Positions 50,807 through 58,588 of a DNA stretch of 60,623 bases are shown piece after piece (within the stretch, counting starts at the first letter, position 1; every line of letters begins with the position of its first letter). A program made the translations under genes and the position numbers. Source of the DNA: Micromonospora sp. ATA32 (GTDB lineage: Bacteria > Actinomycetota > Actinomycetes > Mycobacteriales > Micromonosporaceae); NCBI GenBank assembly GCA_016802835.1, contig JAEVHO010000001.1:1-60623 (forward strand), given 5' to 3'. The notes below the pieces were generated by a model. It had not been told where the DNA came from. It searched no databases and saw nothing but the letters and a program-made list of their open reading frames with translations.

Positions 50807-52489
50807 ATGGCCGTCGGCACCACCATCGCGAAGCGTCTCGGGTTCGTGCCCGCCGCCGAGGTTGACGAGTTGCGCCGTGACGTGGCGGTCGCGAACGCGA
50901 ACACGGGCCTTGTCGCGGAGTCGCTGACGGACCTTGAGCGGCAGATGGCCGAGCCGGGCTGGGTGCGGTTCGCGCACCTGACCGAGATGGAGTTCTCGGC
51001 GACCGGCCTGATCCAGATGCGGGCGATCTGCCGCCTGATGTCGATCGCGAACCCCCTGGTGAAACGCGGGCTGAATCTGCGCAGCGCGTACGTGTGGGGC
51101 CAGGGCGTGGAGATCACCGCCCGGGCGAACGGGCAGGGCAGCGACGGCGAGCAGGACGTGCAGGCGGTCGTCTCCGCGTTCCTCAACGACGACGGCAACA
51201 TGCGCGCCGTGACCGGTGCCGCCGCCCGTGACCGGCTGGAGCACGCCCTCGGCACCGACGGGGACCTGTTCATCGCGCACTTCACGCGCCCGCTGACGGG
51301 GCAGGTGCAGGTGCGGGTGATCGCCGCTGACGAGATTACCGAGGTGATCAGCAACCCGGAGGACTCGTCCGAGCCGTGGTTCTACCGGCGGGTGTGGCAC
51401 GTCAACGCCATCGACCAGCAGTCGGGCATCGTGTCGCCGCAGCAGCAGGAGCGGCTGTACCCGTGCGTGGACTACCGGCCGCGGGTGCGGCCCCGCAAGC
51501 TGGGGCTGGTCGACATCGCATGGGACACGCCGCTGCTGCACGTCGACGTGAACCGGCCGCAGGGCTGGAAGCGGGGCGTCCCCGACGCGTACGCGGCCAT
51601 CCCGTGGGCGCGCGCGTACAAGGAGTTCTTGGAGTCGTGGGCCGGGCTGATGCACTCCCTGGCCCGGTTCGCGTGGCGGCTGACCGCGAAGGGCAACACG
51701 AAGGCGCAGGCGCAGGCCCGGCTGGCGCAGGCCCCGCAGCGGGACCCGGCCACCGGGCGGGCCCTGGATGTCGGCGCGACGGCGATCACCCCCACCGACG
51801 CGACCCTCGAGGCGATCCCCAAGTCCGGGGCGACGATCGACGCCGAGTCGGGTCGGCCTCTCGCCATGATGGTCGCCGCCGCGCTGGACGTGCCGGTGAC
51901 GATGCTGCTGTCCGACCCCGGTCAGACGGGGGCGCGGGCCGTCGCGGAAACCCTCGACCAGCCGACCGAGCTGGCGATGGGCCAGCGCCGGGACCTGTGG
52001 GCGGCCGCGTACCAGCGGATCCTCCGCTACGTGATCACGGAGGCGGTGCGGGCACCGCAGGGTCCGTTGCAGGGTGTCATCAAGCGCGACCCGTGGACGG
52101 GGCAGGAGACGGTGACCCTGGCCGGGGACACCGACCAGACGATCGACGTCGTGTTCCCGGACCTGGACGACGCGGACGTCGCCAAGGTGGTCCAGGCGAT
52201 CAAGGCGGCGGCGGACACGGGCACGGTGCCGCCTGAGGTGGTGCTGCGGCTGCTGCTGACGGCGCTGGGTGTGCGGGACGCCGACACGATCGTGGAGGCG
52301 ATGGTCGAGGACGGCGACTTCCAATGGCCGACGGGTCCACCCCTCGGCGGTGGGCAGTCCGCGGCGGACCTGCAGCGCGCCGGGCAGGACCCGGCCGGCG
52401 CGGGCCCGGGGCCGATGACCCCGGACGACCCGGCCGACGACGGCGACCCGAACGCCAACGACGGGAACCCGGACCAACCGAAGGAGTAG
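50807..52489 (+). CDS. Phage portal protein
   Basis: 560 residues from ATG 50807. Portal pattern: RAICRLMSIANPLVKRGLNL (clip/wing), the stem region with VLPF-like VDIAWDTPLLHVDVNRPQGW, and a long C-terminal crown rich in Gln/Asp. The disordered end (PDDPADDGDPNANDGNPD) is usual. Forms the dodecameric DNA channel of the head. Follows the terminase by 23 bases with its own ribosome site. Confidence 0.9.
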   Translation: MAVGTTIAKRLGFVPAAEVDELRRDVAVANANTGLVAESLTDLERQMAEPGWVRFAHLTEMEFSATGLIQMRAICRLMSIANPLVKRGLNLRSAYVWGQGVEITARANGQGSDGEQDVQAVVSAFLNDDGNMRAVTGAAARDRLEHALGTDGDLFIAHFTRPLTGQVQVRVIAADEITEVISNPEDSSEPWFYRRVWHVNAIDQQSGIVSPQQQERLYPCVDYRPRVRPRKLGLVDIAWDTPLLHVDVNRPQGWKRGVPDAYAAIPWARAYKEFLESWAGLMHSLARFAWRLTAKGNTKAQAQARLAQAPQRDPATGRALDVGATAITPTDATLEAIPKSGATIDAESGRPLAMMVAAALDVPVTMLLSDPGQTGARAVAETLDQPTELAMGQRRDLWAAAYQRILRYVITEAVRAPQGPLQGVIKRDPWTGQETVTLAGDTDQTIDVVFPDLDDADVAKVVQAIKAAADTGTVPPEVVLRLLLTALGVRDADTIVEAMVEDGDFQWPTGPPLGGGQSAADLQRAGQDPAGAGPGPMTPDDPADDGDPNANDGNPDQPKE

Positions 52490-52492
52490 GCG

Positions 52493-52912
52493 ATGGGCAA
52501 GTACGACGACATGACGGCGGACAAGCTGCGCGAGCAGGCCAGCAAGCGGGACCTGCCGACGTCGGGCACTAAGCCGGAGCTGGTGGCTCGCCTCGATGCC
52601 GCCGACGCCGAGCAGGCCACCACCGACACGGCGAAGGCGAACCCGCTGCTGGCCGACGACCGCACCATCAACGTCGACGAGACGCTGGCGTTCGCCGGCC
52701 GGGTCCGCGCGCTGGCCGACGAGATCGGCGAGCAGCTGACCAAGGAGGTCGTGGAGCCGCTCACCGACTTCGAGGCGACCGTCTCCGACCCCCGCTCGGG
52801 CGTGGTCACCGCGTCGACGCGCCGGGTGCGCGGGACGGTGGACGACCTGCAGCGGGACCTGCGGATCCTGGCCGCCGCGGCGGGCGCGATGGGCCAGGAC
52901 GCCCTGCGGTGA
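52493..52912 (+). CDS. SAP-domain phage protein
   Basis: 139 residues. Residues 6-40 form a SAP-like helix-extended loop-helix DNA-binding motif (DDMTADKLREQASKRDLPTS, TKPELVARLDAADAEQ). The rest is coiled-coil. Role near the portal is unknown; could contact packaged DNA. Confidence 0.65.
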   Translation: MGKYDDMTADKLREQASKRDLPTSGTKPELVARLDAADAEQATTDTAKANPLLADDRTINVDETLAFAGRVRALADEIGEQLTKEVVEPLTDFEATVSDPRSGVVTASTRRVRGTVDDLQRDLRILAAAAGAMGQDALR

Positions 52913-53136
52913 CGGTCGACAGCCCAGGCTTCCACGCCCGCGACAACTGGTTCTTCCGGCGGGAGGACGACGGTTCGGTGCGCATCATGGCACCGGACAG
53001 CCTCGGCCCGGGCGCGCACCAGGTGGTGGTGCTGGACCCATCGACGTGGGCGTCCGTCGTCGCGTCGGTGAGCGCGGCGGGCGAGAGTGGCGACACGTAC
53101 CGGCAGGCGCTCGCCTTCCATGAGACGAAGGGCTGA
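52909..53136 (+). CDS. Small hypothetical structural-region protein
   Basis: 75 residues in a GTGA overlap. Globular (WFFRREDDGSVRIMAPDSLG). Unknown function. Confidence 0.5.
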   Translation: MTVDSPGFHARDNWFFRREDDGSVRIMAPDSLGPGAHQVVVLDPSTWASVVASVSAAGESGDTYRQALAFHETKG

Positions 53137-53139
53137 ACC

Positions 53140-53328
53140 ATGACCACCGCCTACCCGATCGTCAGCTACGGGCGGTTCACCCGCCGCAGCCTGTTCGGCT
53201 GGCACCTCGAGGCCGGCCGCTACACCGACTGGCGCGCCAGCGAAGGTCGCCGGGTCGGCTTCGGCCACGCCGCGAAGTACGTGCAGCTGCGGGTCGGCCC
53301 CAGGTACGTCAAGGCCTTCCGCCGATGA
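53140..53328 (+). CDS. Small basic hypothetical protein
   Basis: 62 residues, basic and aromatic (YGRFTRRSLFGWHLEAGRYT). Overlaps the next ATG. Unknown function. Confidence 0.5.
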   Translation: MTTAYPIVSYGRFTRRSLFGWHLEAGRYTDWRASEGRRVGFGHAAKYVQLRVGPRYVKAFRR

Positions 53329-54002
53329 CCGCGCCGACCCCGACCTACTGGCTGGAGCCGACCGAACAGGTCGCCGCCGGCCTGCGCCGCTACACCCGAC
53401 GCGACACCGACGGCGGGTGGACATGCGCCGAGGGCTGGCACGAGGCGCTGGTGTTCACCGGCACCGAGCCCGCCGAGTCCCGCAACACCGACCACGGGCG
53501 AGTCCTCGCCCACCGGCCGGACGTGGCACACGACGACCCCCGCTGGCCCGCCGAGTGCGCGCGCGGCTGCGGCTACCAGTTCACCGACGGCGACGTGTGG
53601 CAGGAGTGGCAGGAGCAGCTCTACCGCCGCGCCGACACCGGCGAGGTTGTGACCCTGCGGCCCCGCAGGGACTACGACCCGCCGGGTGCGCCGACGCCAG
53701 CGCCGCCCGGCGCGATGTGGAACGCCTGGTGGATGCCGGACACGCCCGCATGGCGCGGACCGGATGGCATGGCGCTGATGGTGCGCCTACCGGACGGCCA
53801 CGACTGGCACGTCGACGGGGAGGCCAGCAACTGCACCCGCAAGGGCGACCACACGCACAAGTGCTGGGTACGCCAGGGCGACCCCCGCACCGGGAGCGTC
53901 ACGGCCGGCAAGGACGGCGACACGTGCGCCGCAGGGGCCGGGTCAATCGCCTCCACCGGGTACCACGGTTTCCTTCGTGACGGAGTCCTCACCGCCGGCT
54001 GA
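53325..54002 (+). CDS. Cys/Trp-rich hypothetical structural-region protein
   Basis: 225 residues. Trp/His-rich with CARGCGYQFTDGDVWQEWQE and GDHTHKCWVRQGDPRTG. Similar proteins occur beside portal genes in actinophages. Possibly a minor head protein. No catalytic motif. Confidence 0.55.
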   Translation: MTAPTPTYWLEPTEQVAAGLRRYTRRDTDGGWTCAEGWHEALVFTGTEPAESRNTDHGRVLAHRPDVAHDDPRWPAECARGCGYQFTDGDVWQEWQEQLYRRADTGEVVTLRPRRDYDPPGAPTPAPPGAMWNAWWMPDTPAWRGPDGMALMVRLPDGHDWHVDGEASNCTRKGDHTHKCWVRQGDPRTGSVTAGKDGDTCAAGAGSIASTGYHGFLRDGVLTAG

Positions 54003-54017
54003 GATCGTGGGAGGCGG

Positions 54018-56279
54018 GTGACCGTGGCGATCACCCGGGAGACGCTGCGGCAGCTCCGTCAGCTCGCCACCACCGTCGGCGGACACGCCGACGACACCAC
54101 CCGGCAGCTCACCGCCGCCTGGGTGCGGGCGTGGGACGAACTCGCCCCCGCCTGGCAGCAGGCCATCGCCGACCTCATCGCCAAGGCTGCAGCCGACGGG
54201 CACTGGCCGCCGCCGTGGCAGCTGGCCCGCATGGAGCGGCTCGCCGCCGCGGTGGTGGCCACCTCCACCGCCCTCGACGGCCTGGCCGCGCAGTCCGGCA
54301 TCACCATGGCCGCCGGGACCGGCCCGATCGTGGCCGCCACCGCCACCGCCGAACCGTTGCTCATCGCCTCGCAGCTACCCGCCAGCCTGGCGGCGGCCGC
54401 GGCCGGCGAGTACGCGGCGAAGCTCACCCCCACCGCCCTCGACGTGATCGTGCGGCGCACCGGGGAGCAGATCACCGCCCGCACCCGGCCCCTGTCGGCC
54501 GCCGCGACCGAGGCGATGCGCCGCTCCCTGATCCGGGGTGTGGCGGTCGGCGACAACCCCAACGCGGTGGCGCGGGACATGGTGCGGCGGGTCGAGGGCG
54601 ACTTTTCGGGCGGTCTCGGCCGGGCGATTGTGGTGGCCAGGACCGAGATGTTGGACGCATATCGAGAGGTGTCGAGATACGCGCACTCGGCGAATGCGGA
54701 CGTGCTCGACGGCTGGACCTGGCACAGTGCGCTAGACCGCAGATCATGCCCGGCCTGCTGGTCAATGCACGGGCGCGAGTTCCCGATCGAAACGCCAGGG
54801 CCCCTCGGGCACCAACAATGCGTACTGCCTGGCGCCGTGGTTGAGGGGCCCCGTCCCGTCGCGTCAACGGCGCGTTGGTATGCGGGAGAGGTCGTCGATG
54901 TCGAGACCGACGGCGGGCACTTCCTTTCCGTCACTCCAAACCACCCGATACTGACCCCGAATGGTTGGGTCGCTGCTGGCGACCTCCATGAAGGAAGCTA
55001 CGTAGTCTGCGGCAGCGGGCTTAAGGGGCGCCTTCCGGCCGATCACCCAGACGACTACCAGGTTCCAGCCCTGATCGAGGATGTAGCGCAGACGCTCGGG
55101 GGCGCGGCGCCGATGGTTGCCGTAGGCGTGCCAACCGCCGCCGAAGATTTCCACGGCGACGGCGCCGGCAGCGAAGTCCACGTTGTACGGGCCGATGGCC
55201 TTCTGCGGAATCGCGTCCACGCCGCGCTCGCTCAGCCAGGTCAGGGACTGGCGCTCTGCGACCGACACGTTCGCGAGGTTCCAGCGAGCACTGCGTTCCC
55301 GCGACTCAGCGTTGTTGACCTTGTGCTCCCACGTCAGGGGTACGCCCCGGGTGGCCGCCTGGGCTGCGCGCATGATGACAGCGTTCTGTTCGGGAGTTCG
55401 CTGGTCGACCATCAGCCGGTTCGCGTCGGCCACGGAACGACGCGCAACCCCGGCGTCCTTCAGCCGCCGTTGAATGACGGTGCGGGAGACGCCGAAACTC
55501 TTGGCCAGGGCGTTCTCGGATTCGCCGGCCCCGTAGCGGCGCGCCAGCTCGTCGATGGGGACGTCGGTTTTGCTCATGGCGATGCGGGCGGACTTTTCGG
55601 CGGCAAGCCGTCGCGACTGCCCTTTGGTTCGCCAGAGTTCGCGCTCGATGAGGATGTCGCGCAGGCGGGCTTGGCTGGTGTGATGGCGAGCGGCGGCGGT
55701 TTCGCAACTCTCGCCGGCAGCGTAGTCGGCAACGGCCCGTTCGATGGCATCAGGGGGGCAGCGACGCTTCAAGCCGCGCAGTTCGCCGGGCGCGCGCAAG
55801 AGGTGGCGAGCGACCAACTCTCGCTTGAGTCGGACGTCCCATACCCCGTGCCGTCGAGAGGCGGCCTGGAGGCTTTCGCCGGCAACGTAGTCAGTTATCG
55901 CGTCCTCAAGATTTCCCGACGCGGTTGGTCCGGTCACGTCTACAACCTCCAGACGACCGAGGGTTGGTACCTGGCAAACGGCATCGTGACGCACAACTGC
56001 CGTTGCACCAGACTACCAAAGGTCAAGTCGTGGCAAGAGCTGGGGATCAACCTCACCGAGCCGGCCGATCAGACACCCGACGCCCGCGCCCGGTTCGATG
56101 CGCTGCCCGAGGAACGGCAGCTGACCATCCTCGGCCCCACCCGCCTGGCCCTGCTGAAAGCCGGGCGCATCCAGTGGGCGGACCTGGCGACCCGCCGTGA
56201 CACCCCCGGCTGGCGGCCCTCGTACGCGCCCACCCCGGTGGCCGACCTGCAGCGCATCGTCGACCGGGCCGCCGCCTGA
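54018..56279 (+). CDS. Phage head-morphogenesis protein (Mu gpF/SPP1 gp7-like) interrupted by an intein
   Basis: 753 codons from GTG 54018 in one uninterrupted frame. Extein part 1 (residues 1-267) is helical and ends with the zinc-type head motif CPACWSMHGREFPIETPG, LGHQQ. Extein part 2 resumes at CRCTRLPKVKSWQELGINL, so after splicing the protein reads GHQQ-CRCTRLP, the family signature. The mature extein would be about 360 residues. The intein (54819-55997) is canonical at both ends, but its middle is antisense to a nuclease gene. Without splicing the protein would carry a 393-residue foreign segment. Confidence 0.9.
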   Translation: MTVAITRETLRQLRQLATTVGGHADDTTRQLTAAWVRAWDELAPAWQQAIADLIAKAAADGHWPPPWQLARMERLAAAVVATSTALDGLAAQSGITMAAGTGPIVAATATAEPLLIASQLPASLAAAAAGEYAAKLTPTALDVIVRRTGEQITARTRPLSAAATEAMRRSLIRGVAVGDNPNAVARDMVRRVEGDFSGGLGRAIVVARTEMLDAYREVSRYAHSANADVLDGWTWHSALDRRSCPACWSMHGREFPIETPGPLGHQQCVLPGAVVEGPRPVASTARWYAGEVVDVETDGGHFLSVTPNHPILTPNGWVAAGDLHEGSYVVCGSGLKGRLPADHPDDYQVPALIEDVAQTLGGAAPMVAVGVPTAAEDFHGDGAGSEVHVVRADGLLRNRVHAALAQPGQGLALCDRHVREVPASTAFPRLSVVDLVLPRQGYAPGGRLGCAHDDSVLFGSSLVDHQPVRVGHGTTRNPGVLQPPLNDGAGDAETLGQGVLGFAGPVAARQLVDGDVGFAHGDAGGLFGGKPSRLPFGSPEFALDEDVAQAGLAGVMASGGGFATLAGSVVGNGPFDGIRGAATLQAAQFAGRAQEVASDQLSLESDVPYPVPSRGGLEAFAGNVVSYRVLKISRRGWSGHVYNLQTTEGWYLANGIVTHNCRCTRLPKVKSWQELGINLTEPADQTPDARARFDALPEERQLTILGPTRLALLKAGRIQWADLATRRDTPGWRPSYAPTPVADLQRIVDRAAA
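54819..55997 (+). mobile_element. Intein in the head protein, with antisense nuclease gene inside
   Basis: 393 residues. Block A from Cys1 (CVLPGAVVEGPRPVAS), block B HFLSVTPNHPILTPNGW with the TxxH residues, block F GHVYNLQTTEGWYLANG and the C-terminal junction IVTHN followed by Cys+1. All splicing residues are canonical, so splicing should work. Between the blocks about 280 codons read as Gly/Val/His-rich nonsense (e.g. AETLGQGVLGFAGPVAA), the mark of an antisense shadow. That stretch codes, on the other strand, for the nuclease at 54864-55937. Confidence 0.9.
54864..55937 (-). CDS. Vsr/DUF559-like homing endonuclease, antisense inside the intein
   Basis: 357 residues on the minus strand from GTG 55937, with a good GGAGG site at 55946-55950 (8-base spacing); a longer frame to 55994 exists. 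Three helix-turn-helix repeats share the word Y-x-A-G-E-S: AITDYVAGESLQAASRRHGV (13-32), AVADYAAGESCETAAARHHT (68-87) and ARRYGAGESENALAKSFGVS (132-151). The nuclease domain is at 215-310: helix VAERQSLTWLSERGVD with Glu228, AIGPYNVDFAAGAVAVEI with Asp254 and Glu263, and FGGGWHAYGNH with His270. That is the E-D-x-E-GG-H layout of Vsr/DUF559 (EDxHD) nucleases. It lies wholly inside the intein, read codon-for-codon opposite it. Confidence 0.85.
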   Translation of the reverse strand: MTGPTASGNLEDAITDYVAGESLQAASRRHGVWDVRLKRELVARHLLRAPGELRGLKRRCPPDAIERAVADYAAGESCETAAARHHTSQARLRDILIERELWRTKGQSRRLAAEKSARIAMSKTDVPIDELARRYGAGESENALAKSFGVSRTVIQRRLKDAGVARRSVADANRLMVDQRTPEQNAVIMRAAQAATRGVPLTWEHKVNNAESRERSARWNLANVSVAERQSLTWLSERGVDAIPQKAIGPYNVDFAAGAVAVEIFGGGWHAYGNHRRRAPERLRYILDQGWNLVVVWVIGRKAPLKPAAADYVASFMEVASSDPTIRGQYRVVWSDGKEVPAVGLDIDDLSRIPTRR

Positions 56280-56321
56280 CCGTCACCGCACACCCTCGCG
56301 CCCGAACCGGGAGGCCCGATC

Positions 56322-58204
56322 ATGTCCAGACGGCGAACACCGCCGCCCCCCGCCCACCGCGGCGGACGTCGGCCGCGCCCTGGTCCGCTACACCCCGCGC
56401 AGCCGGCAGGTCCTGGCCGAGATCGCCGAGTCCGCCGCGTCGGCCACCCTCGACCGGCCGGCCGAGCGGGTCGCGGTCGTCGAAACGCCTGCCGTTCTCG
56501 AAGCACCCAAGGGGCGGCCAGGACGGCTGTCGATCAGACTCATAAGGGCCGGCTGGAGCCTCAACGGGAACTTCTATCCCGCGGAGGTGCTGCGCAGGGA
56601 CGGACCGGCGGCATGGCCCAAAGGCACGCTGGCCTTCGTCGATCACGCGACCGACGAAGAGGACGACGCCCGGCCCGCCGGCAGCATCAAGAACCTCGCC
56701 GCGGCGCTCACCACCGACGCCCGGTGGGACGAACGCGAGCAGGCGCTCATGGCCGAGGTGCGGCTGTTCGCCCCCTGGCGGGAGCCGATCACCGACATGG
56801 CCGAGCACATCGGCATGTCCATCCGGGCGTGGGTGTACGGGGAACACGGTGAGGCCGACGGCCGGCACGGGTTCATCGTCTCCGGCATCCCCGAAGGCCG
56901 CTCCGTCGACTTCGTGACCACACCGGCGGCAGGGGGTGGCATCGTGTCCGTCCTCGAATCGGTCGGCGCCCGCGCCCTGTCGGAGGCCCGGAACGTCGGC
57001 GCGTGGCTGGAATCCCGGCTGCACCTCGCGCTCACCCAGCTCGGCGACGACATGTACGGGCAGGGCCGGCTCACCCGCGACGAGCGGATCACACTCTCGT
57101 CGGCGATCGGCGACGCCCTGCAGGCGTGGACGGCGCGGGTCGAGCAGGACGCGCCGCAGCTCTTTCAGCGGGATCTCTGGGATGACCCCGAGTCGGGCGA
57201 GCAGACGGCCGCCGAGGCCCGCCGCGCCCGCGAGCGCCGGTGGAGCAGATCCGCGCCGCCCTGCAGGCGGCCGTGCAGAAGACCCACGGCGGCAAGGACA
57301 CGTACGCGTGGGTGCGCGACTTCGACCCCGACCGGGCGCTCGTCTGGTTCGACGTGAACAACCGCGACGGGTCGAAGACGTGGCAGCAGCCGTACACGGT
57401 CAACGCCGACGGCGTGGCCGGCCTGACCGGCGACCCCCTCGAGGTGATGGCCCGGGTCGTCTACGACCCGGTCGGCGCGGCCGAAGCCACCACCCCCACC
57501 CCCCAGGACATGGCCGCTGCGGCGGTTCGTGAACACGTGACGGACGGCGCCCCGCCGGCCGCACCCAACCCACCCAACAAGGAGGAGCCCGAGATGTCGG
57601 GAACCCAGGCCGGCGGTCAGTCGCCGGGCGAGGCGGGGACGGCCACCACCGAGGCCCGCACCGCCACCACCGAGGCCGCCGCGGAGGCGCGGCTGCCCAT
57701 CGTCGAGGCCGAGCGGGACCAGCTGCGCGCCCGTAACACGGCGATGAGCGAGCAGCTCGCCGAGGCGCAGGCCGAGAGCCGTCGGGCGCGCGCCGAGGCG
57801 CAGGAGGCCGTCGCCGAGCGGCGTCGGCTGACCGCCAACGAGGCCGGCCGCAGCACCATCGACCGGATGCTCACCGCCGACGAGGCGGGCGTTCCCGCCG
57901 ACATGCAGCCGCTGATCGGCCCGCGCGTGCACGCGCAGATCCTCAACCACGTGCCGCTCACCGACGCCGGTGACGTCGACCAGCCGGCCCTCGAGGCGGC
58001 GGTCACGGCGGCGATCCGCGCCGAGCGGGTCCACGCCGCGTCGCTGCTGGAGGCGCAGGGCGTCGGCCGGTCGCCGGCCTCGGCGCCGACGGCGACCCGA
58101 ACACCCGGATGACCCGGGAGCAGTTCGAGGGCGGCATGGCCGACGTGTTCAAGACCATCGGCCTCGACGACAGCGTGGCCAAGCTCGCCGCGAAGGGGCG
58201 ATGA
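56322..58204 (+). CDS. Prohead protease / scaffold-like protein, three frame breaks
   Basis: Start ATG 56322 (MSRRRTPPPP). The frame breaks at a run of six C (56346-56351), then reads TAADVGRALVRYTPRSRQVL and a capsid protease domain (GRLSIRLIRAGWSLNGNFYP, TLAFVDHATDEEDD, IGMSIRAWVYGEH, SVDFVTTPAAGG). A second break near 57240 leads to VEQIRAALQAAVQKTHGGKD and a long coiled-coil scaffold region (ERDQLRARNTAMSEQLAEAQ). A third break near 58070-58090 leads to DGDPNTRMTREQFEGGMADV and the stop at 58204. Protease plus scaffold in one polypeptide is usual in such phages. The breaks are probably sequence errors. Confidence 0.7.
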
Positions 58205-58207
58205 GAC

Positions 58208-58573
58208 ATGGCGAAGAACCAGGTTTTCGACGACGGTGACCAGTTCGCCGTCGCATGCTCCGACCCGGCCGTGCCGGTGTCGGGTGACCCGGTCGTCTAC
58301 GGGCAGCTGCCCGGTGTGGCCCTCATCAACGAGGAGCCCGACGGCAAGACCACCATCAAGACCAACGGGGTGTACAGCTTCCCCGTCAAGGGCGTCACCA
58401 CCGCTGCGGCGGCCGCGGCGATCGCGGAGGGCGACCTCATCTACTACGTGGCGGCCAACACGCCGAAGCTGTCCAAGGCGAGCGGTGACGCGGGCGCGGT
58501 CCGCTTCGGCTACGCGCTCGCCGCGGTCGGCGGCGGTGCGACCGCCACCATCCCCGTGAAAATCGGCTACTGA
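58208..58573 (+). CDS. Capsid decoration protein (DUF2190-like)
   Basis: 121 residues. Small beta-rich protein with GDQFAVACSDPAVPVSGDPV, GVYSFPVKGVTT and VRFGYALAAVGGGATATIPV, typical of head-decoration/DUF2190 proteins that stud the capsid surface. It lies between protease and major capsid genes, the usual position. Starts three bases after the protease stop. Confidence 0.85.
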   Translation: MAKNQVFDDGDQFAVACSDPAVPVSGDPVVYGQLPGVALINEEPDGKTTIKTNGVYSFPVKGVTTAAAAAAIAEGDLIYYVAANTPKLSKASGDAGAVRFGYALAAVGGGATATIPVKIGY

Positions 58574-58588
58574 GGAGATATCGCGCCG

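Noticed and set aside
50246-52477. 743-residue minus-strand open frame opposite the portal gene
   Set aside because: Composition is Arg/His/Val/Gly-rich shadow sequence with no domain; the portal on the plus strand explains the region.
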